Shown one piece after another: positions 1 to 8,719 of a DNA stretch of 64,000 bases. Every line of letters begins with the position of its first letter. The stretch's first letter is position 1. The notes under the pieces are model-generated. The model saw only the letters and a program-made list of their open reading frames with translations, was not told where the DNA came from and did no database searches. The position numbers and the translations under genes are program-made. The stretch comes from Pseudomonadales bacterium (GTDB taxonomy: Bacteria; Pseudomonadota; Gammaproteobacteria; Pseudomonadales; Pseudohongiellaceae): positions 124,001 through 188,000 of the forward strand of contig JACKOH010000001.1 in assembly GCA_024234395.1 (NCBI GenBank). The letters are read 5' to 3'.

Positions 1-43
1 CGTTCTCGATCCTGATACGAGTATTCCAGAAGGAAATTACACT

Positions 44-1438
44 GTGAAGACGTCATCCTTGTTACTGATTAGCGTTTCATTCCTTGCGATGCAGATGGCT
101 GCAGCCCAACTTCCTCGAACGGGGATAGTAAGAAGTGCTTATGAGCACGAAACATTACCAGGTGTATCGGTACAGGTTAAAGGCAAGAATACAGGGACGG
201 TCACTGATCTTGATGGCAGATATGAAATCAACGCCGAAGAGGACGATATACTGGTTTTTCAGCTTGACGGGTTTTGTTTGTTTGAGGCAAGGGCGGGCGC
301 CTCACAATTGATTGATATACGCCTGAACCCGAACTGTAATTTAGAAGAGATTCTATTCTTTAGCGATGATGCGCCAATCCTCAATGCGTTCGCTGTAAAT
401 AAAGTCACAGTGCCTGGTGAGGTTGAGAGTGCTAATCCCTGGAATTCAACAGACAAACTGAGCGCCTTGTTCCCAGCGGGGTTATTTATTCTGGCTTCCA
501 GGCTAGATCCCATTAATGCCAATGGCGATCCCCTGGCCGCGATGCAAGTGATCCAGTTGAACGATACTACCTATGAGTTCACGCAGTTTCCCAGCGGACT
601 GATAATGGCGGTGGACATGGAACAGCAGGTACTGCTGCTTGCCGGCGCCGCGTACGGGGAATCGATTCATGATTTGGGCGATATCTCAACTTTGTTGATA
701 AGTTCGAATACCCCCGAGCAACAGTTGCTAACAGGATCACAGGAGGAATTCGTGGACGTGTTTGCCCTCTATCCAGAGCTGAGTCAGCCCTTTCTTTCCA
801 GAAGTACCGTTATCAATTCCGCTCAAACACCTCCTGAGATTCTGACCACACTAGTCGAAGAGACGGTTACAGGCCGCGACGAGAATAGTGAAACTCGTTT
901 GCGCACTGAGATCGCCGAAATTAATGGCCTTCTCCAAAGAGCGGAATCGGTCGAGGTTTTTAATTTTACTTCGGAAGGCGAAGCCCGATTTCTGCAAAGC
1001 ATCGACAGAACCGTGGAAATTTATGTTGACGATCAGCTTGCCCATGCTTATACAGAGTCCAACATCGCGGAAAAGCCCCTGTTAACCCAGATCGAAGCTA
1101 CTGTCAGAACCGGCTCGGTAGTATTGAATACCGGTGCGGAGTACAAGCAGGTGCGTGAATTCACTTGGCCCAGTCCGGGTGTAACGCAGGACGTGATTAA
1201 ATTCAAACCCACCCTGACGATCACACTTGGGGTGGATGCACGGTACGATACTGAGAATCCGGAACGCATCGGCGTCGAAATTATAGACGTGAGCCCGGAC
1301 GGAATCGTACATCAGATTATCGATCGGGAGTCTGGCCAATTGGTGCAGCTCCACAGTTACTCATACCAGTTTGAGAACTTCGATCTGGATCAGGATAACT
1401 CGCTGAATGGGTTGGATTATTTTATTCTTAGTTTCTGA
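44..1438 (+). CDS. Secreted protein with carboxypeptidase-regulatory-like domain
   Basis: The start is GTG at 44 with an AGGA-type ribosome site about 10 bases upstream. Residues 1-21 form a signal peptide ending MAAA before Q22. Residues about 24-95 match a carboxypeptidase-like regulatory (CNA-B-like beta-sandwich) fold, seen as the run GTVTDLDGRYEI followed by a hydrophobic strand. The middle (about 100-440) is unrecognised. Just before the stop is an EF-hand/dockerin-like loop, FDLDQDNSLNGLDYF, with acidic residues at calcium-ligand spacing. The protein is probably exported and surface or periplasmic, but its function is unknown. It is the last gene before the mobile-element-rich island. 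Confidence 0.75.
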   Translation: MKTSSLLLISVSFLAMQMAAAQLPRTGIVRSAYEHETLPGVSVQVKGKNTGTVTDLDGRYEINAEEDDILVFQLDGFCLFEARAGASQLIDIRLNPNCNLEEILFFSDDAPILNAFAVNKVTVPGEVESANPWNSTDKLSALFPAGLFILASRLDPINANGDPLAAMQVIQLNDTTYEFTQFPSGLIMAVDMEQQVLLLAGAAYGESIHDLGDISTLLISSNTPEQQLLTGSQEEFVDVFALYPELSQPFLSRSTVINSAQTPPEILTTLVEETVTGRDENSETRLRTEIAEINGLLQRAESVEVFNFTSEGEARFLQSIDRTVEIYVDDQLAHAYTESNIAEKPLLTQIEATVRTGSVVLNTGAEYKQVREFTWPSPGVTQDVIKFKPTLTITLGVDARYDTENPERIGVEIIDVSPDGIVHQIIDRESGQLVQLHSYSYQFENFDLDQDNSLNGLDYFILSF

Positions 1439-1776
1439 GCAAGCTCGAGATAACGACAACTCAATAAGCACCGCATGAATTTGGCTTTGAATAGCGTTCT
1501 GCCAGGTTAGCCCGTAACCTACAGGGGTGAGTATAGGAACTGAGTATAGGAACTATTAACACTATATCCAATCCTGAATTCCGTTGGATTTTCTGAGCTG
1601 GTGGCCTGCATTCAGGTATGCTCCTCCGGAAATCAGCCTGAAAAGCCGCAATTCGTCCTGTAGTCCACCCGGAGCATCACCACGCTGGCCCTTCAAGTCC
1701 GGGATTCTCAAGGCTCAGACAGAGACCTACCCCGCCACCTTCCCTGGCAGCCATTCTGGTTTCCGCTAATTGATTT
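1439..1776. other. Intergenic stretch before the IS3 element
   Basis: No convincing gene. It contains a perfect 13-base tandem duplication (TGAGTATAGGAAC at 1528-1540 and 1541-1553). A 61-codon open frame at 1584-1769 lacks a ribosome site and any recognisable domain, so I do not call it. Confidence 0.5.
1528..1553. repeat. 13 bp tandem direct repeat (2 copies)
   Basis: TGAGTATAGGAAC occurs twice back to back. A related string (GTGAGTATAAGGAC) lies at about 9931-9944, upstream of the protease gene. Role unknown. Confidence 0.6.
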
Positions 1777-1936
1777 TCATGCCTGGTCAAATAAGCCAGG
1801 CTGTGGCGGCGCCCGCTCGGGCGGCAGCTGCGCCTGGGGGTCAATGGACCCCTTCTGCCTCAATTGCTCCAGAATCTGGCGGATTGAATCGCCCCGGGTT
1901 TACCGGAGGGTCTAATTCTTGAGAGGATAGACCCCT

Positions 1937-2260
1937 ATGAAGAAAGGAACAAGATATTCACCAGAGTACCGAGAACGCGCTGTTCGGATGCTGTTTGAAC
2001 AGCAGGATCAACACAGCTCGCAATGGGCAGCGATTAATTCAATAGCCGCAAAGGTTGGTTGTACGCCTGAGACGTTACCTAAGTGGGTCAAGCAGGCAGA
2101 GATCGATCAAGGCAAGCGAGACGGCTTAACTAGCGCAGATCGAGATCGGCTTAAGGAACTGGAACGGGAAAACCGAGAGCTTAAGCAAGCCAACGAGATT
2201 TTGCGCAAGGCATCAGCTTTTTTCGCCCAGGCGGAGCTCGACCGCCGACCAAAGAAATGA
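1937..2260 (+). CDS. IS3-family transposase OrfA
   Basis: 107 residues. The N-terminal helix-turn-helix (residues about 7-55, YSPEYRERAVRML to TLPKWVKQAE) binds the IS ends. It is followed by a leucine-zipper-like coiled coil (about 68-95, LKELERENRELKQANEIL). A slippery heptamer TTTTTTC lies at 2218-2224 in the correct phase (T TTT TTC). A -1 shift there moves ribosomes into the orfB frame and would make the OrfAB fusion transposase. The ATG start is preceded by a GAGAGGA purine-rich site. Confidence 0.92.
   Translation: MKKGTRYSPEYRERAVRMLFEQQDQHSSQWAAINSIAAKVGCTPETLPKWVKQAEIDQGKRDGLTSADRDRLKELERENRELKQANEILRKASAFFAQAELDRRPKK
2218..2224 (+). promoter_or_regulatory. Programmed -1 frameshift heptamer
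   Basis: TTTTTTC, read as gct ttt ttc in the orfA frame. Slipping by -1 gives ttt ttt and enters the frame of orfB. This matches the standard X XXY YYZ layout used by IS3 elements, where A-rich heptamers are commoner. Confidence 0.6.
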
Positions 2261-3165
2261 TTGCCTTTGTCGATGCTCACAAAGAACAGTACGGAATCGA
2301 GCCAATGTGTAAGCAGTTGCCGATAGCTGTCTCAACTTACTATGAGCATAAAGACCGGGAATCTGATCCAGACAAAGAGTCCAACCTATCAATACGGGAC
2401 CGTCACCTGAAGCCCGAGATCCAGCGCGTGTGGGACGAGAATCAGCAAGTGTATGGCGTCAGAAAGGTCTGGCGACAAATGAAGCGCGAGGGTTTCGTTA
2501 TTGCCCGTTGCACGGTAGAACGATTGATGAAGCAGCTTGGTATCCAGGGTGTAAGCCGTGGTGGTGCCAAGTGCTGGACCACAATCAGCGATGACAGCCA
2601 GGACCGGCCCTCTGATCTGGTAAACCGTCAGTTCGTTGCTGAGCGGCCTAACCAGCTTTGGGTAGCGGACATTACGTTCGTAGCCACTTGGTCAGGGTTT
2701 GTCTATGTGGCGTTCGTGGTAGATGTCTATGCACGCGCTATCGTCGGCTGGAAGGTAAGCCGATCACTTAAAACAGAACTGGTACTGGATGCCCTGGAAC
2801 AAGCAATCTGGGCCAGGAAGGAGACTGACAACCTGATCCACCACAGCGACCGTGGCAGCCAGTACCTATCGATCCGTTACAGTGACCGCCTGGCAGAAGC
2901 CGGCATCGAATCCTCGGTCGGCTCTGTGGGTGACTCCTATGACAACGCGCTGGCCGAAACGATCAATGGCCTCTACAAAACAGAGGTCATTCGCAATCCC
3001 AAACGGGGACCTTGGAAGACTATCGACGACGTGGAATACGCTACCCTGGAGTGGGTCGAGTGGTTTAACAACAGGCGGCTGCTGGAACCGATTGGAAATA
3101 TTCCGCCAGCGGAATACGAAAAGCAGTACTATGACAAAATTGAAGAGTCTGCCATGGCGGCATGA
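2257..3165 (+). CDS. IS3-family transposase OrfB (DDE catalytic part)
   Basis: 302 residues, overlapping orfA by 4 bases (ATGA). It has an N-terminal HTH_21-type region (about 50-95, VYGVRKVWRQMKREG) and then an rve/RNase-H-like core. The DDE residues are visible as D138 (WVADITF), D198 (HHSDRGSQY) and E234 (ALAETING). The length is normal and no stop interrupts it, so the element may still be active. It is probably made mainly as the OrfAB fusion. Confidence 0.93.
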   Translation: MIAFVDAHKEQYGIEPMCKQLPIAVSTYYEHKDRESDPDKESNLSIRDRHLKPEIQRVWDENQQVYGVRKVWRQMKREGFVIARCTVERLMKQLGIQGVSRGGAKCWTTISDDSQDRPSDLVNRQFVAERPNQLWVADITFVATWSGFVYVAFVVDVYARAIVGWKVSRSLKTELVLDALEQAIWARKETDNLIHHSDRGSQYLSIRYSDRLAEAGIESSVGSVGDSYDNALAETINGLYKTEVIRNPKRGPWKTIDDVEYATLEWVEWFNNRRLLEPIGNIPPAEYEKQYYDKIEESAMAA

Positions 3166-3245
3166 CTCAAACTAAACGCCCTCTGATTTTCCCGGGGCGA
3201 TTCATACCTTGACTCGTCGGATTATTACGGGCGTTGATGATCTAA

Positions 3246-4019
3246 ATGGACTTCAGTGCTAAATCAACAACAGATCTTTACAGTGGAAGGGAAGCTGACC
3301 GCTCGTGGATAGATTTGTGCTCCACTAGTCTTTCCCCTAGAGGTAAAGATATTGCAGATATTGGATGCGGTGGTGGAATCTACACTTTTGTATTTGCTTC
3401 CTTGAGAGCCAAATCTGTTGTAGGAGTAGATAAATCTGGACCATACATAAGGACAGCAAATGCTATATTGAACAAACCAACAAATGTATATTTTGTGGTA
3501 GGAGATGCGCTATCTACAGGACTTGATAGCAATGCTTATGATTTGGTTTTTGAAAGAGCGCTTGTACATCATCTCTCAAAAAAAGAACAGATACTTAACG
3601 TCGAAGAAGCAAGTCGGATCTTGAGAAAAGACGGAATATTAGCTGTTCAAGATCGAACATTTGAAGATGTTCTGGATGATGACCCGAGACATTGGATTAG
3701 GTCGATACTTTTCAGATGTTTTCCGGAGCTCTATGAATTTGAACGAGCAAGGAGACCTTCTGAGGGCGAGTACCAAAAAATATTGGATTCTTCGTCGTTG
3801 CGGAGTCAATCTCCAATAAAGTTTTCTGAGCTTAGAAAATCTTATACATGTTTGTCAGAATTGAAACAGGAGATTCGAACACGCAAAGGTAAAAGCATTT
3901 TGTTTGAGCTAACTGATGATCAACTGGAGTTTTATTGCGAGGAGCTTGAAAAGGCTTCAGTAGGTAAATCCCTCGAAGAGATTGATCAGTGGACGTTATG
4001 GCTTGCCAAAGCTCATTAA
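3246..4019 (+). CDS. SAM-dependent methyltransferase (cassette gene)
   Basis: 257 residues, class I methyltransferase fold. Motif I is DIGCGGG at about residue 38, the acidic end of strand 2 is VGVDKSG, motif II is VVGDAL, and YDLVFERALVHHL corresponds to motif IV. The substrate is unknown; the C-terminal about 120 residues are unassigned. The coding sequence is clearly more AT-rich than the chromosomal genes after 15.8 kb. The stop codon lies inside the R'' box of the following attC site, which is typical of integron gene cassettes. It starts immediately after the IS3 right flank. Confidence 0.8.
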   Translation: MDFSAKSTTDLYSGREADRSWIDLCSTSLSPRGKDIADIGCGGGIYTFVFASLRAKSVVGVDKSGPYIRTANAILNKPTNVYFVVGDALSTGLDSNAYDLVFERALVHHLSKKEQILNVEEASRILRKDGILAVQDRTFEDVLDDDPRHWIRSILFRCFPELYEFERARRPSEGEYQKILDSSSLRSQSPIKFSELRKSYTCLSELKQEIRTRKGKSILFELTDDQLEFYCEELEKASVGKSLEEIDQWTLWLAKAH

Positions 4020-4079
4020 CAGTCAGCGCAATACGGGACGTGGCTCTGCGTGTCACGCACATTCGCAAGAGCGTTAGGT
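4014..4079 (+). repeat. attC recombination site 1 (cassette junction)
   Basis: The R'' box CATTAAC (4014-4020) and R' box GTTAGGT (4073-4079) match the integron RYYYAAC / GTTRRRY consensus. The bases between them can fold (GCGCAAT near the left against ATTCGC near the right). The site is 66 bp. The methyltransferase stop codon overlaps R''. Cassette organisation is inferred from these boxes. Confidence 0.6.
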
Positions 4080-4098
4080 TTCTTGGGTTTGCACCAGG

Positions 4099-4662
4099 AT
4101 GGTTATGAATCGAATCAAGACAATAAAGGCATATTGCTATAAGTGCGCCACTGAAACGAATCAAGTTATTGAGTATGTAAATAGTAATTATGATACCAAT
4201 GCAGTTTATGCAGCAGAAAAAGAAACAGAAGTCGGGTGGGTAGTTGAAAAAACTGACTATGTTTTTTCAGCGTGCAAGGGATGCGATTCGTACAATCTAG
4301 GAATTACCACCTACCATATCGGCCCTGATCAAATAAAGAGAGAAGTTAACAAAAAGCATTTACCCGGCAAATCAAAGAAACAGGTTGAGTCTTGGATATT
4401 TAGGCTAAACACTCAATATATTGAATTGCTCTCCGAGGTTTACGCAGCATTTAACAATTCCAGCTACCGACTGGCCATGATGGGATTGAGAACGATAGTA
4501 GATATATTTATCGTAGAAAATATTGGTGACAAGGGTTCTTTTAAGCAAAAGCTACAATTACCTAAAACTGAAGGCTATGTGAGCAACACTACATACGGGG
4601 CCTCCTCCATACCCAGCGGAAATGGAGACCCCTTCTTTAACACTAATGTCATTTTCCAGTGA
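4099..4662 (+). pseudogene. DUF4145-like protein, 3' end replaced by a repeat
   Basis: Codes for a Cys-containing N-terminus (CYKCATETN and ACKGCDSYNLG, a possible zinc ribbon) and then the characteristic DUF4145 helix, RLAMMGLRTIVDIFIVENIG, with GSFKQKLQL after it. DUF4145 proteins normally continue for about 50 more residues. Here the frame enters a 61 bp stem-loop repeat at about 4591 and ends on repeat-derived residues (SIPSGNGDPFFNT). The gene is therefore very probably truncated. DUF4145 proteins often accompany restriction or defence genes, but no such role is shown here. Confidence 0.6.
4591..4651 (+). repeat. Stem-loop repeat, copy A
   Basis: About 61 bases, close to 90% identical by eye to 10400-10461. 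It has a hairpin core CTCCAT / ATGGAG around ACCCAGCGG, outer GGGG / CCCC runs, and a TAACACTAATGT(T/C)A inverted motif at its right end. It interrupts the DUF4145-like gene. Confidence 0.75.
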
Positions 4663-4670
4663 GAATTTTT

Positions 4671-5174
4671 ATGGCTTTAACTAAAAACACATCAATCTTC
4701 CTAATGTTAAAACTTGGGGTTCTACTTTTTCTTGTTCCCTCTATTAGTTCAGCACAGGATTCAGTTTTCTATATGTGGAATGATTTAGTTAATGATCCAG
4801 ATATGACGGAAACGAATTTGTTAATGGTTGCTCAAGTTTCAAGAATCGAGTTACAGATTATGGGGCTGTATGTTGATACTTGCCAGGAATTTCAGCCCGA
4901 ATCTGACGAGGCTGCTAATTCTCTGAAGTCGAAACTGGCGGAAATTGGAGCTAATGTTCATGAATTCCTAAACAGGTACACGACGGAAGAGATAAATGCT
5001 CTTGGAGCACGAATCAATGACATGGTTCAGCAAAATTATGAAAATCAGAGAGAATCTGCTCCTGAATTTGGAAATAGGGATGCTGCGTTCCAAGAACAAT
5101 TTTGTTCTGCGATTCGTACTGGTATTTTGGAAATGGTGCCAGCAGTTAGAGTAGAAATTGAAAAGGGAATATAA
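4671..5174 (+). CDS. Small secreted protein, unknown
   Basis: 167 residues from the ATG at 4671 (a GTG at 4659 is also in frame). Residues about 1-28 are a signal peptide ending SISSAQ. The mature part is mostly helical and acidic, with two Cys residues (TCQEF and QFCSAI) that could pair in the periplasm. No family recognised. It is AT-rich, and its stop lies in the R''-like box of a degenerate attC site, so it is probably a gene cassette. Confidence 0.65.
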   Translation: MALTKNTSIFLMLKLGVLLFLVPSISSAQDSVFYMWNDLVNDPDMTETNLLMVAQVSRIELQIMGLYVDTCQEFQPESDEAANSLKSKLAEIGANVHEFLNRYTTEEINALGARINDMVQQNYENQRESAPEFGNRDAAFQEQFCSAIRTGILEMVPAVRVEIEKGI

Positions 5175-5246
5175 CAAACAAATCAATTGATCCTTCGTGC
5201 CTATAGGGTGCAGCTGATGCTACGCCTATTATTAAAGGCGTCAATG
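5169..5246 (+). repeat. Degenerate attC-like site 2
   Basis: ATATAAC (5169-5175), containing the stop of the upstream gene, and GTCAATG (5240-5246) resemble R'' and R' with one substitution in the GTT triplet. The spacing of 78 bp is normal. The segment shared with 12071-12496 starts right at this R' box, which supports a cassette boundary. Confidence 0.4.
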
Positions 5247-5673
5247 ACCGCTCTGGCTTAATGCTGAAGTTTTAGGCCATAAGAAAAATTAGGAGTTTTA
5301 CGTCATGGATGACGGATCAAAATGTCAGTTGTTGGCTCTTCTCAAGAAACTACTGCCAGAATTTAATGACATTCTCAAACAGGTTAAAGACGGGCGCGGT
5401 TTCCTTCACTTTCCCACAGGCTTCGCTGATTGGTTGATCGCTGATGGCCTGCCCCCGTGGTCACACTTCTACAAGAATAAAAACGCATTCAAATCTCTTG
5501 GCGTAAGGGCAATCACTGACCCAACTTACCTGGATGAGCTGAAAGCATCTGGTTAAGGTCTTAGTTCTGAGTATGTGAATGAATTGAAAGAGGAAGTGAT
5601 CGAGGATGTTCTTGTTGGGGATTTTTTCGATGTCTCTGACGAAGAACTTCTCGATTCTCAGGAGGCTATTGAG
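5246..5673 (+). repeat. Duplicated segment, copy 1
   Basis: About 428 bases matching 12071-12496 at high identity. It covers the leader with the AATTAGGAG ribosome site, the ATGGATGACGGATCAAAATG start and the first 123 codons. Homology begins at the attC-like R' box and ends abruptly after the GAG codon at 5671-5673. Confidence 0.85.
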
Positions 5674-6183
5674 CTTCTGGAAGCCCTCAAGGCGGCCTCA
5701 CCTTTCATCAGAGCGTATATCCGCTTGAAGCTTCTCACAGGACTTCGTAGAGGCGATCTGCTGTCGCTTAGGCTATCGGATCTCAAGGACGATGGTATTC
5801 ACGTCACCCCCAGCAAGACCGTTCACTCAAGCGGTAAGAAAATGATCTATGAGTGGAGCGATGAGCTTCGGGATGCGGTCAATGGGGTGCTCAAGCAACG
5901 CAAGAAAATTCTGTCAGTCTGGCTATTCCACACCAGTAAGGGGCAGCCCTATCTTAAGCCTGACGGAACTGCAAACGGGTTCGATTCGATCTGGCAACGA
6001 TTTATGGCAAAGGCCATTGACCAAACCGGCCTGGTTGAGAGATTCACGGAGCACGATCTGAGAGCAAAGGTCGGATCTGAGGCTGAGCCAGGCCATGCCA
6101 GGCAGCTGCTCGGGCATGCCTCTGATGTTACAACTAACAGGATATACCGTCGCAAACCCGAGATCGTTAAACCTGCCAAGTAG
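5305..6183 (+). pseudogene. Phage-type tyrosine recombinase with one nonsense codon
   Basis: One continuous frame broken only by TAA at 5554-5556; the paralogous copy has CAA (Gln84) there. The C-terminal half is a recognisable tyrosine-recombinase catalytic domain: Arg in LLTGLRRGDLL, Lys in SKTVHSSGK, HDLR, LGHAS, and the Tyr nucleophile in NRIYRRKPE. The first 123 residues (MDDGSKCQLL to LDSQEAIE) do not look like a normal core-binding domain and are shared with 12128-12538. The protein may be a fusion of a separate cassette gene to a recombinase catalytic domain. The ribosome site AATTAGGAG precedes the ATG. Inactive unless the TAA is read through or is a sequencing error. Confidence 0.8.
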
Positions 6184-6410
6184 ACCCCACAACCAAACTA
6201 CACCAGGTACAAGTAGCTAAAATCCTGCGTATTCCAGACCAAGTCTGCCACTGATTCCACGCGAAGCCTGCCACCCATTCCACGCGAATGCTGCCACTGA
6301 TTCCACGGCAAAGCTGCCACCCTGGCAGCAAGCCTGACGTCACCCGGCGAAGTTTACCGACGCAGGATAACTAACCGGTATTCTGACCTTTTCCCCAGGG
6401 AGAGGATCAG

Positions 6411-7952
6411 ATGCCTGCGAAGAGGTTATCCATGCGTAAAATCAAAGAAGTGCTGCGCCTCAAGTGGGTCAGTGGACTGAGCAATCGTAAGATCGCCGCC
6501 TCCTGCGGCATTGGCCGGCCCACGGTCAGCGAGTACCTGCGGCGGGCTGAGTCGGCGGGCCTCCGATGGCCCCTGCCTGATGATCTGGACGAGGCGCGAC
6601 TGGAACGCCTGTTGTTTCCGCCACCTCCGGACCTGCCGGCCCAGCAACGGGGTATCCCTGATTGGGCTAACATCCATGGCGAGCTCAAACGACCGGGCGT
6701 CACCCTGTTCCTGCTCTGGCAGGAGTACCGGCAGGCTCATCCCGATGGCTACCAGTACAGCTGGTTCTGTGAGCACTACCGTGCCTGGCAGGGCAAGCTG
6801 GACCTGGTCATGCGCCAGGACCATCGGGCCGGCGAGAAGCTGTTTGTCGACTATGCCGGCCAGACTGTCCCGGTCATCGATCAGACCACCGGCGAGGTCC
6901 GTCAGGCACAGATCTTCGTTGCGGTGCTGGGAGCTTCCAACTATACCTATGCCGAAGCCACCTGGACTCAATCTCTGCCGGACTGGATCGGCTCCCACGT
7001 GCGCACCTTCAGGTTCCTGGGTGGCGTACCGGAACTGGTGGTGCCAGACAACCTGCGGGCCGGCGTGAGCAGAGCTCACCGGTACGAGCCCGACACCAAT
7101 CCCACCTACCAGGACATGGCTTCACACTACGGGGTGGCGATACTGCCCACCCGGGTCCGCAAGCCACGCGACAAAGCCAAGGTCGAAAGCGGTGTCCTGG
7201 TAGTAGAGCGCTGGATCCTGGCTTCTCTGCGTCATCGCCAGTTCTTCTCCCTGGCAGAGCTCAATGCCGCGATCAGTGATCTGCTGGGCAAACTCAATGC
7301 ACGCTCCTTCCGCAAGCTGCCTGGCTGCCGGCGGGAACACTTCGAACAACTGGACCGGCCGGCGCTGCGGCCCTTGCCAGCAGAACCCTATGTCTATGCC
7401 GAGTGGAAGAAGGCCCGGGTCCATATCGATTATCACGTGGCGATCGATGGGCACTACTACTCGGTGCCCTGCGCTCTGGTCAAGAAAGAGGTCGAGGTCC
7501 GACTGACCCGTCATACCGTCGAGTGCTTCTACCGGGGTAACCGGGTAGCCAGCCACCGGCGTTCCGATCAGAAAGGCCGCCACACCACGCTCACTGCCCA
7601 CATGCCGGAATCCCATCGCCAGGCCGGGGAGTGGACACCGGAGCGTCTCCAGCGTTGGGCTGCCAAGACCGGGCCGGCAACGGAGAAACTCATCCTGGTG
7701 GTGCTGGGTTCACGCCAACACCCCCAACAAGCCTATCGCTCCTGTCTGGGCATTCTCCGCCTCGGCAAAGCCTACGGCGATGAACGACTGGAGGCCGCTT
7801 GCCGCAGAGCCCTGGTCCTGGGCAGCTGCCGTTACAAGAGCATCGAATCCATCCTGAAACTCCGCCTGGACCAACAGCCTCTTGAAGGTCAGCAGGAGCT
7901 GGCTTTACCCGATGCCCACGACAATATCCGCGGTCCCGCTTACTATCACTGA
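6411..7952 (+). CDS. istA: IS21-family transposase IstA
   Basis: 513 residues, normal for IstA. The N-terminal helix-turn-helix (about 20-46, GLSNRKIAASCGIGRPTVSEY) binds the IS ends. The RNase-H-like core carries D147 (FVDYAG), D213 (VPDNLRAG) and E259 (KAKVESG). The C-terminal beta domain (DYHVAIDGHYYSVP) is also typical. The ATG follows an AGGGAGAGG-type site. It is followed by istB 8 bases downstream. Confidence 0.95.
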   Translation: MPAKRLSMRKIKEVLRLKWVSGLSNRKIAASCGIGRPTVSEYLRRAESAGLRWPLPDDLDEARLERLLFPPPPDLPAQQRGIPDWANIHGELKRPGVTLFLLWQEYRQAHPDGYQYSWFCEHYRAWQGKLDLVMRQDHRAGEKLFVDYAGQTVPVIDQTTGEVRQAQIFVAVLGASNYTYAEATWTQSLPDWIGSHVRTFRFLGGVPELVVPDNLRAGVSRAHRYEPDTNPTYQDMASHYGVAILPTRVRKPRDKAKVESGVLVVERWILASLRHRQFFSLAELNAAISDLLGKLNARSFRKLPGCRREHFEQLDRPALRPLPAEPYVYAEWKKARVHIDYHVAIDGHYYSVPCALVKKEVEVRLTRHTVECFYRGNRVASHRRSDQKGRHTTLTAHMPESHRQAGEWTPERLQRWAAKTGPATEKLILVVLGSRQHPQQAYRSCLGILRLGKAYGDERLEAACRRALVLGSCRYKSIESILKLRLDQQPLEGQQELALPDAHDNIRGPAYYH

Positions 7953-7960
7953 AGGAGAAC

Positions 7961-8719
7961 ATGATGTTGAAACACCCCACCCTGGAGAAACTCCAGGCAC
8001 TGAAGTTCACCGGCATGGCGGCAGCCCTGACCGACCAGATGACTACACCGGACATCGATGAGTTAGGCTTCGAGGAACGCCTGGGTCTGCTGGTAGACCG
8101 AGAGATGACCGAGCGGGAGAACCGCCGTCTGGCCAGCCGATTGCGCCGAGCCAGGCTGAGGCACAACGCTGCCCTGGAAGACATTGACTACCAGAACCCC
8201 AGAGGGCTGGATAAAACACTGATCCAATCACTGGCCGCCTGTCGCTGGGTGCAGGAACACCTCAACATCCTCATTACCGGACCCACCGGTGTTGGTAAAA
8301 CCTGGCTGGCCTGCGCCCTGGCGCAGAAGGCCTGTCGCGAGGGGTATACGGTGCAATACGTCCGGCTCAGTCGACTGTTGAGAGAGCTGATGATCGCCAA
8401 AGGTGATGGGCGCTATCCCAAGCTGCTTGCCAACCTAGCCAAGGTTGATGTGCTGATCCTCGATGACTGGGGCTTGGTAAAACCGAATGCTGAAAACCGG
8501 CGGGACCTGCTGGAGGTGCTGGAGGACAGACACGGCCTTCGTTCCACCATCGTGACCAGCCAGCTCCCTGTTGAAGACTGGCATGCAGTGATCGGAGATC
8601 CGACTCTGGCGGACGCCATCCTGGATCGGCTGGTACACAACGCTTACAAGATCAACCTGAGAGGAGAATCCCTGCGCAAACAGAAGACAAAGTTGACGAG
8701 AGACACTGATTCTGAGTAA
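7961..8719 (+). CDS. istB: IS21-family helper ATPase IstB
   Basis: 252 residues, AAA+ ATPase of the DnaC/IstB family that assists target selection by IstA. The Walker A motif is GPTGVGKT (107-114), Walker B is VLILDDWG (about 154-161), and there is a sensor-like IVTSQLP. An AAGGAG ribosome site precedes two adjacent ATG codons (7961 and 7964); either can serve. Intact. Confidence 0.95.
   Translation: MMLKHPTLEKLQALKFTGMAAALTDQMTTPDIDELGFEERLGLLVDREMTERENRRLASRLRRARLRHNAALEDIDYQNPRGLDKTLIQSLAACRWVQEHLNILITGPTGVGKTWLACALAQKACREGYTVQYVRLSRLLRELMIAKGDGRYPKLLANLAKVDVLILDDWGLVKPNAENRRDLLEVLEDRHGLRSTIVTSQLPVEDWHAVIGDPTLADAILDRLVHNAYKINLRGESLRKQKTKLTRDTDSE

Larger units (their letters stand above)
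1885..3204 (+). mobile_element. IS3-family insertion sequence, complete
   Basis: Terminal inverted repeats share 14 identical bases, TGAATCGCCCCGGG, at 1885-1898 and as the reverse complement at 3191-3204. The element is about 1.32 kb and contains overlapping orfA and orfB in the order and sizes normal for IS3. No target duplication is visible (left flank GAT, right flank TAC), so the insertion is old or the flanks have rearranged. Confidence 0.9.
1777..3245 (-). pseudogene. Transposase-like gene remnant, split by the IS3 element
   Basis: On the minus strand, 1884 down to 1777 encodes 35 codons ending in LPPERAPPQPGLFDQA and a TGA stop. The proline-rich tail is of the kind seen at transposase C-termini. 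The same frame continues on the other side of the IS3 element (3245 to 3205, reading TPVIIRRVKV into IRQILEQLRQKG). Joining the flanks restores one open frame of about 50 codons. The upstream part of the gene is missing: an in-frame stop lies just beyond 3245, where the methyltransferase cassette starts. The family is not identified. The reading frame is directly visible; the transposase assignment is inference. Confidence 0.4.

Noticed and set aside
3246..4662. Restriction-modification or defence system from the methyltransferase and DUF4145-like genes
   Set aside because: The methyltransferase lacks DNA-methylase motifs, the DUF4145-like gene is truncated, and an attC site separates them, so they are independent cassettes.
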